DNA of 39,515 nt, from contig BMTH01000028.1 of the NCBI GenBank assembly GCA_014649575.1, forward strand, positions 1-39,515, read 5' to 3'. A program made the translations under genes and the position numbers. The notes under the pieces are model-generated. The model was not told the origin of the DNA. It ran no database searches and saw only the letters and a list, made by a program, of their open reading frames with translations. Of the stretch, positions 34,198-39,515 are shown piece by piece. Each line of letters begins with the position of its first letter. Position 1 is the stretch's first letter. Source of the stretch: Streptomyces griseoincarnatus. GTDB lineage: Bacteria > Actinomycetota > Actinomycetes > Streptomycetales > Streptomycetaceae.

Positions 34198-34641
34198 ATG
34201 CGCGCGAAGATCTCCTACGCCCTGACGGCCGCCGTCCTGGTCGTCTACTTCGTCCTGGTCGGCAGCCGAGGCGTGCTGCTCATCAAGGCCGGCACGCTCC
34301 TCACGGTCACCTTCGGCGTGGCCGTGCTGATCCTGCCGGTCATCGGCGTGTGGTTCCTCTGGAAGAACACCCAGTTCGTCCGGGACGCCAACCGGCTCGC
34401 CGCCGAGCTGGACGCCGAGGGCGGCCTGCCCGTCGACAACCTCAAGCGGCTGCCCAGCGGCCGCGTCGACCGTGAGTCGGCCGACGAGGTCTTCGCGCTG
34501 CGCAAGGCCGAGACGGAGGACGCGCCAGACGACTGGCGCAGCTGGTTCCGGCTCGCCGTGGCCTACCACGACGCCCGGGACACCCCGCGCGCCCGCAGGG
34601 CGATGCAGCGGGCCATCGCCCTGCGCAAGACCGCCTCCTGA
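34198..34641 (+). CDS. Small membrane protein with two N-terminal helices and a TPR-like tail
   Basis: 147 residues, 15 bp after dapB. Two membrane segments are predicted by eye, ALTAAVLVVYFVLVG and LLTVTFGVAVLILPVIGVWF, followed by a cytosolic helical part. The C-terminus SWFRLAVAYHDARDTPRARR looks like one TPR-type helix pair. No known function. The ATG at 34198 has only a weak upstream GAG. It is co-directional with dapB and probably in the same transcript. It converges on the next gene, with a hairpin between them. Confidence 0.8.
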   Translation: MRAKISYALTAAVLVVYFVLVGSRGVLLIKAGTLLTVTFGVAVLILPVIGVWFLWKNTQFVRDANRLAAELDAEGGLPVDNLKRLPSGRVDRESADEVFALRKAETEDAPDDWRSWFRLAVAYHDARDTPRARRAMQRAIALRKTAS

Positions 34642-34646
34642 GCGCG

Positions 34647-34669
34647 CGGGCGGACCTCAGTCCCGCCCG
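34647..34669. terminator. Hairpin between convergent membrane-protein genes
   Basis: CGGGCGG (34647-34653) and CCGCCCG (34663-34669) form a perfect 7-bp stem with a 9-base loop. It overlaps the stop codon of the minus-strand gene and follows the plus-strand stop by 6 bp, so it may serve both directions. Confidence 0.55.
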
Positions 34670-35235
34670 TATTCGTCCGCCCAGGCCTCGACCGTGTCGG
34701 CCGCCCGGTCGAAGGCCAGCGGGTCGCGCCCCAGGAAGTCCGCGTTGTGCGAGGTCAGCAGCGGCACCGGGCCGTCGGACGAGCGGCCCCGCCGGTTCAT
34801 CACCAGCGCCTGCCCCTGCACGGTCCTCGGCAGCCCCAGCCAGCGCACCGGCTGCTGCACCGTACGCACCGCCGCGACCTGGTCCCAGGGCGTCGTACGG
34901 GTGCTGACGAGGGCCACGTGGCGCAGCCCCCGGGCGCTGACCCACACCCCCATGCGCAGCAGCCGCAGTGCGGCCACCACGATGACCAGCGCGAACCCGA
35001 ACACGGTGGCCGCCGACGCGGGCGTGGCGGTCGCCGCGATGACCACGGACGAGAACAGCACGAACGAGGCGAGCAGCAGCAGGACCGCGGCCGCGCCCAC
35101 GCGCCAGGGGCCGGGTCGGTAGGGACGCCGCCAGCGGTCCCGGTCGTCGTACGGCAGCGCGACGTCGTCCGTGGTGTCGAAGGCGCGGTCGGCCGTCAGG
35201 AAGGGCAGGGGCACGGTGGTCCTCACTCGATCCAT
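34657..35235 (-). CDS. Membrane-anchored PH-domain-like protein
   Basis: 192 residues from ATG 35235. A basic N-terminal region (RPYRPGPWRVG) leads to two membrane helices, AAAVLLLLASFVLFSSVVIA and AATVFGFALVIVVAALRLL. A C-terminal domain follows: GVWVSARGLRHVALVSTRTT and PWDQVAAVRTVQQPVRW. The pattern of two helices followed by W-V-S-x-x-G-L-R and P-W-x-x-V resembles the bacterial PH-like (bPH) domain families. Function is unknown. It is transcribed opposite to its neighbours, divergent from thyX. Confidence 0.78.
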   Translation of the reverse strand: MDRVRTTVPLPFLTADRAFDTTDDVALPYDDRDRWRRPYRPGPWRVGAAAVLLLLASFVLFSSVVIAATATPASAATVFGFALVIVVAALRLLRMGVWVSARGLRHVALVSTRTTPWDQVAAVRTVQQPVRWLGLPRTVQGQALVMNRRGRSSDGPVPLLTSHNADFLGRDPLAFDRAADTVEAWADEYGRD

Positions 35236-35363
35236 GCAGGGGCTGTGCCCGGTGAGGCTATCGATCTGTGTCCCCGGTCACCACCCTCGGGGGTCCGGAC
35301 GGCCCCGCGTCCGCGCCGTAGAGTGGGCGGCGCCCCAGAAGTGATGGAAGGACCCTCCGCGCC

Positions 35364-36104
35364 GTGACCGACACCCCTGCCGACGACCTCAAGCCGAGTT
35401 TCCGCAGCGATGTGACCGTCGAGCTGGTGAAGCACACCGCGTCCGACGCCGACGTGCTGTTCGCCGCCCGCGTCTCGACCCTCGGCGAGCAGTCCCTGGA
35501 CGAGCTGCAGAAGGACCCCGAGCGGTCCAAGGGCCTGATCAACTACCTGATGCGGGACCGGCACGGCAGCCCCTTCGAGCACAACTCGATGACCTTCTTC
35601 GTGAGCGCCCCGATCTTCGTCTTCCGCGAGTTCATGCGGCACCGGGTCGGCTGGTCGTACAACGAGGAGTCGGGCCGCTACCGGGAGCTCCAGCCGGTCT
35701 TCTACGTCCCGGACACCGACCGCAAGCTGGTCCAGGAGGGCCGCCCCGGCAAGTACCGCTTCGTCGAGGGCACCAAGGAACAGCAGGAGCTCGTCGGACG
35801 CGCCATGGAGGACTCGTACCGGCAGGCCTACGAGGCGTACCAGGAGATGCTGGCCGCCGGCGTGGCCCGCGAGGTCGCCCGCTCGGTCCTCCCCGTCGGC
35901 CTGTACTCGTCGATGTACGCGACCTGCAACGCCCGCTCGCTGATGCACTTCCTCGGCCTGCGCACCCAGCACGAGCTGGCGAAGGTGCCGTCCTTCCCGC
36001 AGCGGGAGATCGAGATGGTCGGCGAGAAGATGGAGGCCGAGTGGGCCCGCCTGATGCCGCTGACCTACGCCGCCTTCAACGCCAACGGGCGCGTCGCCCC
36101 GTAG
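35364..36104 (+). CDS. thyX: Flavin-dependent thymidylate synthase ThyX
   Basis: 246 residues from GTG 35364. ThyX makes dTMP from dUMP with FAD, NADPH and methylenetetrahydrofolate. The signature is RHRVGWSYNEESGR (92-105). Compared with the usual RHRxxSxNExSxR it has one additional residue between RHR and S, so the nucleophile-region spacing is RHR-x8-S. SPFEHNSMTFFV and REFMRHR upstream and RSLMHFLGLR downstream are also ThyX-like. TAGAGT at 35319-35324 might be a -10 box. A strong hairpin lies about 110 bp past the stop. Confidence 0.96.
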   Translation: MTDTPADDLKPSFRSDVTVELVKHTASDADVLFAARVSTLGEQSLDELQKDPERSKGLINYLMRDRHGSPFEHNSMTFFVSAPIFVFREFMRHRVGWSYNEESGRYRELQPVFYVPDTDRKLVQEGRPGKYRFVEGTKEQQELVGRAMEDSYRQAYEAYQEMLAAGVAREVARSVLPVGLYSSMYATCNARSLMHFLGLRTQHELAKVPSFPQREIEMVGEKMEAEWARLMPLTYAAFNANGRVAP

Positions 36105-36174
36105 CGGCGCCCTCCCGCGCCCCGGCGCGGCTGCCGAGTACAGATGTACCCATCAGCCGCGCGAAGTGTCCGTA

Positions 36175-36204
36175 TTGCGGCATTTCGTGAAGTTCATCTA
36201 GCCT
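36175..36204 (+). promoter_or_regulatory. Vegetative-type promoter in the thyX-dapA gap
   Basis: TTGCGG (36175-36180), an 18-bp spacer and TAGCCT (36199-36204) match the Streptomyces housekeeping consensus well. The predicted start near 36211 falls directly before a perfect 17-bp hairpin at 36213, so the transcript would begin with that structure. Confidence 0.6.
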
Positions 36205-36212
36205 GATCAAAC

Positions 36213-36256
36213 GGGCCCGGCACTGCCTGAACCCCCGAGCAGGCAGTGCCGGGCCC
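36213..36256 (+). terminator. Perfect 17-bp hairpin after thyX; terminator or core of a very short RNA
   Basis: GGGCCCGGCACTGCCTG and CAGGCAGTGCCGGGCCC pair perfectly around a 10-base loop; CCTT follows. As the last element behind thyX it is a strong terminator. Because a good promoter lies immediately upstream it may also form the whole of a short transcript of about 45-55 bases. Confidence 0.85.
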
Positions 36257-36311
36257 CCTTCGCACCCCTCCGTCGCCTCCCCCGAGGGAAGACCCCGACC
36301 TGAGCAACGAG

Positions 36312-36317
36312 TAGCGT
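36312..36317 (+). promoter_or_regulatory. Candidate -10 box for leaderless dapA transcription
   Basis: TAGCGT lies 7 bases before the dapA ATG, and no Shine-Dalgarno sequence precedes that ATG. Transcription would start at or next to the start codon. The -35 region is not convincing. Confidence 0.45.
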
Positions 36318-36324
36318 GTAACCC

Positions 36325-37227
36325 ATGGCTCCGACCTCGACTCCGCAGACCCCCTTCGGGCGGGTCCTCACCGCCATGGTCACGCCCTTCACGGCGGACG
36401 GCGCACTCGACCTCGACGGCGCACAGCGGCTCGCCACCCACCTGGTGGACGCAGGCAACGACGGCCTGATCGTCAACGGCACCACCGGCGAGTCCCCCAC
36501 CACCAGCGACGCGGAGAAAGCGGACCTCGTACGGGCGATCGTGGAGGCGGTCGGCGACCGCGCCCACGTCGTGGCCGGTGTCGGCACCAACGACACCCAC
36601 CACAGCATGGAGCTGGCCCGCGCCGCGGAGCGCGCCGGCGCCCACGGCCTGCTGGTCGTCACGCCGTACTACAACAAGCCCCCGCAGGAGGGCCTCTACC
36701 GGCACTTCACGGCCGTCGCCGACGCCGCCGGGCTGCCCGTGATGCTCTACGACATCCCCGGCCGCAGTGGCGTCCCGATCAGCACGGAGACGATCGTCCG
36801 CCTCGCCGAGCACCCGCGGATCGTCGCCAACAAGGACGCCAAGGGCGACCTCGGCCGCGCCGGCTGGGCCATCGCCCGCACCGGGCTCGCCTGGTACTCC
36901 GGCGACGACATGCTCAACCTGCCGCTGCTCTCCATCGGCGCGGTCGGCTTCGTCTCCGTCGTCGGTCACGTCGTCACGCCCGAGCTGCGCGCCCTGGTCG
37001 AGGCGTACACCTCCGGTGACGTCCAGAAGGCCACCGAGATCCACCAGAAGCTGCTCCCCGTCTACACGGGCATGTTCCGCACTCAGGGCGTCATGACCAC
37101 CAAGGCGGCGCTCGCACTCAAGGGCCTCCCCGCCGGCCCCCTGCGCGCCCCCATGGTCGAGTGCACGCCCGAAGAGATCGAGCAGCTCAAGATCGATCTT
37201 GCCGCGGGCGGGGTAGAACTCCAGTAA
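36325..37227 (+). CDS. dapA: 4-hydroxy-tetrahydrodipicolinate synthase
   Basis: 300 residues. The Schiff-base lysine is K170 in IVANKDAKGD and the catalytic tyrosine Y142 in VMLYDIPGRSG, 28 residues apart as in E. coli DapA. VVTPYYNKPPQEGLYRHF and NGTTGESPTTSDAEK are further family motifs. The enzyme condenses pyruvate with aspartate semialdehyde, the first committed step to diaminopimelate and lysine; DapB encoded upstream acts next. The ATG at 36325 is apparently leaderless. Family members with other 2-keto-acid substrates exist, but the complete motif set and dapB nearby support DapA. Confidence 0.95.
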   Translation: MAPTSTPQTPFGRVLTAMVTPFTADGALDLDGAQRLATHLVDAGNDGLIVNGTTGESPTTSDAEKADLVRAIVEAVGDRAHVVAGVGTNDTHHSMELARAAERAGAHGLLVVTPYYNKPPQEGLYRHFTAVADAAGLPVMLYDIPGRSGVPISTETIVRLAEHPRIVANKDAKGDLGRAGWAIARTGLAWYSGDDMLNLPLLSIGAVGFVSVVGHVVTPELRALVEAYTSGDVQKATEIHQKLLPVYTGMFRTQGVMTTKAALALKGLPAGPLRAPMVECTPEEIEQLKIDLAAGGVELQ

Positions 37228-37332
37228 TCAGACTTGGCGCGCCCCGGGCGCGCAGATCGACTCCACAACTGAATACGCGGGCCAACCGGTGCCCGCATCA
37301 CCCACGACAACTGCTTCTGCACGAACGTCATG

Positions 37333-37363
37333 CGCGCCACGTGCCCCACCGGTACGTGGCGCG
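37333..37363 (+). promoter_or_regulatory. Hairpin in the 5' region of rnj
   Basis: CGCGCCACGT (37333-37342) and ACGTGGCGCG (37354-37363) form a perfect 10-bp stem with an 11-base loop. It ends a few bases before the GAGGAG ribosome binding site of the RNase J gene. It could be a dapA terminator or a structure through which RNase J acts on its own mRNA. Confidence 0.6.
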
Positions 37364-37381
37364 TGTGGTGAGGAGAGTCTT

Positions 37382-39067
37382 TTGAGTCATCCGCATCCTG
37401 AACTCGGCCCGCCCCCGCCGCTGCCCGAAGGCGGCCTGCGGGTCACCCCGCTCGGCGGCCTCGGCGAGATCGGCCGCAACATGACGGTCTTCGAGTACGG
37501 AGGCCGCCTGCTGATCGTCGACTGCGGAGTGCTCTTCCCCGAAGAGGAGCAGCCCGGAATCGACCTGATCCTGCCCGACTTCTCGTCCGTCCGAGACCGT
37601 CTCGACGACATCGAGGGCATCGTCCTCACCCATGGCCACGAGGACCACATCGGCGGCGTCCCCTTCCTCCTGCGCGAGAAGCCGGACATCCCGCTGATCG
37701 GCTCCAAGCTCACCCTCGCCCTCATCGAGGCCAAGCTCCAGGAGCACCGCATCCGCCCGTACACCCTCCAGGTCGCGGAGGGTCAGCGCGAGCGCATCGG
37801 CCCCTTCGACTGCGAGTTCGTGGCGGTCAACCACTCCATCCCGGACGCGCTGGCCGTCGCCATCCGCACACCCGCCGGCATGGCGGTGCACACGGGCGAC
37901 TTCAAGATGGACCAGCTCCCGCTGGACAGCCGCCTCACCGACCTGCACGCGTTCGCCAGGCTCAGCGAGGAGGGCATCGACCTCCTCCTGTCCGACTCCA
38001 CGAACGCCGAGGTCCCGGGCTTCGTCCCGCCCGAGCGCGACATCTCGGGCGTGCTGCGCCAGGTCTTCGCCGGCGCCCGCAAGCGGATCATCGTGGCCAG
38101 CTTCGCCAGCCACGTCCACCGCATCCAGCAGATCCTGGACGCGGCCCACGAGTACGGCCGCCGGGTCGCCTTCGTCGGCCGCTCGATGGTGCGCAACATG
38201 GGCATCGCCCGTGACCTCGGATATCTGAAGGTTCCGCCGGGCCTGGTCGTGGACGTCAAGACGCTGGACGACCTCCCCGACAGCGAGGTGGTCCTGGTCT
38301 GCACGGGTTCCCAGGGCGAGCCGATGGCCGCGCTGTCCCGCATGGCCAACCGCGACCACCAGATCCGCATCGTGGACGGCGACACGGTGATCCTGGCGTC
38401 GTCGCTGATCCCCGGCAACGAGAACGCGGTCTACCGCGTGATCAACGGCCTGACCCGCTGGGGCGCCAACGTCGTCCACAAGGGCAACGCCAAGGTGCAC
38501 GTCTCCGGACACGCCTCGGCCGGTGAGCTGCTGTACTTCTACAACATCTGCCGCCCGAAGAACCTGATGCCGGTCCACGGCGAGTGGCGCCATCTGCGCG
38601 CCAACGCCGAGCTGGGCGCCCTCACCGGCGTTCCGCACGACCGCATCGTCATCGCCGAGGACGGCGTGGTCGTCGACCTCGTCCAGGGCAAGGCCAAGAT
38701 CTCCGGCAAGGTCCAGGCGGGCTACGTCTACGTCGACGGCCTCTCCGTCGGCGACGTCCGCGAACCGGCGCTCAAGGACCGCAAGATCCTCGGTGACGAG
38801 GGCATCATCTCGGTCTTCGTGGTCATGGACGCCTCCACCGGCAAGCTCACCGGCGGACCGCACATCCAGGCCCGCGGCTCCGGCATCGAGGACTCCGCGT
38901 TCGGCGACGTGATCCCGCGGATCACGGAGACGCTCGAACGCTCGGCGCAGGACGGGGTCGTCGAACCCCACCAGCTGCAGCAGCTCATCCGCCGCACGCT
39001 GGGCAAGTGGGTCTCCGACACCTACCGGCGCCGGCCGATGATCCTCCCCGTGGTGGTCGAGGTCTGA
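37382..39067 (+). CDS. rnj: Ribonuclease J
   Basis: 561 residues. I take TTG 37382 as start: GAGGAG is well placed, the protein then begins (M)SHPHPELGPPPPLPEGG, and the length equals that I recall for S. coelicolor RNase J. The metallo-beta-lactamase metal motif HGHEDHIGG is at 84-92. The beta-CASP part shows LLLSDSTNAEVPGFVPPERD, IIVASFASHVHRIQQILDAA and LVCTGSQGEPMAALSRMA; the C-terminal motif HVSGHAS follows. RNase J combines 5'-3' exonuclease and endonuclease activity in mRNA decay and rRNA maturation. It is followed by a strong terminator and an rRNA operon promoter region. Confidence 0.97.
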   Translation: MSHPHPELGPPPPLPEGGLRVTPLGGLGEIGRNMTVFEYGGRLLIVDCGVLFPEEEQPGIDLILPDFSSVRDRLDDIEGIVLTHGHEDHIGGVPFLLREKPDIPLIGSKLTLALIEAKLQEHRIRPYTLQVAEGQRERIGPFDCEFVAVNHSIPDALAVAIRTPAGMAVHTGDFKMDQLPLDSRLTDLHAFARLSEEGIDLLLSDSTNAEVPGFVPPERDISGVLRQVFAGARKRIIVASFASHVHRIQQILDAAHEYGRRVAFVGRSMVRNMGIARDLGYLKVPPGLVVDVKTLDDLPDSEVVLVCTGSQGEPMAALSRMANRDHQIRIVDGDTVILASSLIPGNENAVYRVINGLTRWGANVVHKGNAKVHVSGHASAGELLYFYNICRPKNLMPVHGEWRHLRANAELGALTGVPHDRIVIAEDGVVVDLVQGKAKISGKVQAGYVYVDGLSVGDVREPALKDRKILGDEGIISVFVVMDASTGKLTGGPHIQARGSGIEDSAFGDVIPRITETLERSAQDGVVEPHQLQQLIRRTLGKWVSDTYRRRPMILPVVVEV

Positions 39068-39101
39068 CGGAGCGTCGGACTCCACACACGCGTCAACCGG
39101 C

Positions 39102-39137
39102 AGCGGGGCGCCTCGATTTGCATCGGGGCGCCCCGCT
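39102..39137 (+). terminator. rnj terminator
   Basis: AGCGGGGCGCC (39102-39112) pairs with GGCGCCCCGCT (39127-39137). The stem continues through a T-G pair and CGAT/ATCG to a TTGC loop, 16 bp in all. It is 34 bp beyond the rnj stop and insulates the rRNA promoter region. Confidence 0.88.
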
Positions 39138-39232
39138 CCAGTACGTTTACAACTCCTCCCGAGCGGGCACCCGACCACTTCACGCGGTCGGACACCACTG
39201 CCCGGTGAGGGTGGGAAAACCGGCTCAGAATC

Positions 39233-39327
39233 TCTGATAAAGTCGGATCCGCCGGAAAGGAAAGCGCGAAAGCGTTGACCTGGAAAGCACCGAGGAAATC
39301 GGATCGGAAAGATCTGATAGAGTCGGA
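39233..39327 (+). promoter_or_regulatory. rRNA operon promoter region with duplicated TCTGATARAGTCGGA boxes
   Basis: TCTGATAAAGTCGGA at 39233 and TCTGATAGAGTCGGA at 39313 are 80 bp apart and each contains a good -10-like TGATAR. A TTGACC is present at 39275-39280. The surrounding sequence is A/G-rich and unlike the protein-coding flanks. I recognise the pattern as the multi-promoter region of a Streptomyces rRNA operon; individual -35/-10 pairs cannot be assigned with confidence. Confidence 0.65.
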
Positions 39328-39515
39328 AACGCAAGACCGAAGGGAAGCGCCCGGAGGAAAGCCCGAGAGGGTGAGTACGAAGGAAGCGTCCGTTCCTTGA
39401 GAACTCAACAGCGTGCCAAAAGTCAACGCCAGATATGTTGATACCCCGTCCATCCGGTTTCGGATGGTCGAGGTTCCTTTGAAAAAACACAGCGAGGACG
39501 CTGTGAACGTCGGGA
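39328..39515 (+). other. 5' leader of a ribosomal RNA operon (16S rRNA precursor)
   Basis: The stretch CCTTGAGAACTCAACAGCG followed by CCAGATATGTTGATACCCCG is the conserved Streptomyces 16S leader as I know it. Hairpins CCATCCG-GTTT-CGGATGG (39450-39467) and CACAGCG-AGGA-CGCTGTG (39488-39505) lie in it, probably processing and antitermination structures. The mature 16S rRNA (TTTGATCCTGGCTCAG start) is not reached before the window ends. Confidence 0.8.

Noticed and set aside
39241..39515. 16S rRNA gene within the window
   Set aside because: The leader is recognisable but the mature 16S start is not reached, so no rRNA gene is annotated.

Overview
The window comes from a Streptomyces chromosome. 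The evidence is very high G+C, strong third-position GC bias, frequent GTG and TTG starts, families such as DUF397 and a MinD-like ESX-associated ATPase, and a housekeeping gene order that I recall matching the S. coelicolor SCO5696-SCO5745 interval. The synteny statement is from memory; no search was run.

Layout. 1-3423: end of ispG, two GNAT acetyltransferases and proS. 3424-4450: about 1 kb without a convincing gene, made of a two-level tandem repeat that includes the 3' end of proS, followed by an older degenerate repeat. 4451-7661: an accessory-looking block with a small Cys-containing protein and an XRE-type regulator on the minus strand, diverging from an ECF sigma factor and two overlapping genes of unknown function. 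Three related ATCTACA elements sit in the divergent region. 8130-10148: a minus-strand set with an APH-fold protein lacking its catalytic residues, a ferritin-like DUF4439 protein and a lipoprotein. 10371-17365: the translation/transcription cluster rimP-nusA-ylxR-infB-ylxP-rbfA-truB. The infB leader carries a chain of three overlapping mini-ORFs. 17843-21238: a 1131-aa fusion of a trypsin-like domain without two of its triad residues to a P-loop NTPase and a long helical tail. 21380-22342: ribF. 22345-23354: a decayed oligopeptide ABC-transporter ATPase.

23596-28545 appears to be an eroded ESX (type VII secretion) locus. A large intact MinD/EspI-like proline-rich ATPase remains at one end and a truncated, frameshifted eccD fragment at the other, with no Esx, EccB, EccC or MycP genes between them. 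Next come a DUF397 gene, then rpsO-pnp, an M16 peptidase, dapB, two small membrane proteins (one on the minus strand), thyX, dapA and rnj (RNase J). The last 280 bases are the promoter/leader region of a ribosomal RNA operon whose 16S gene begins beyond the window.

Most genes serve translation (proS, rimP, infB, rbfA, truB, rpsO), RNA decay (pnp, rnj), lysine/diaminopimelate synthesis (dapA, dapB), flavin synthesis (ribF) and flavin-dependent dTMP synthesis (thyX). The novelty lies in the accessory insertions, the decayed genes, the catalytically degenerate enzymes and the leader-region architecture.
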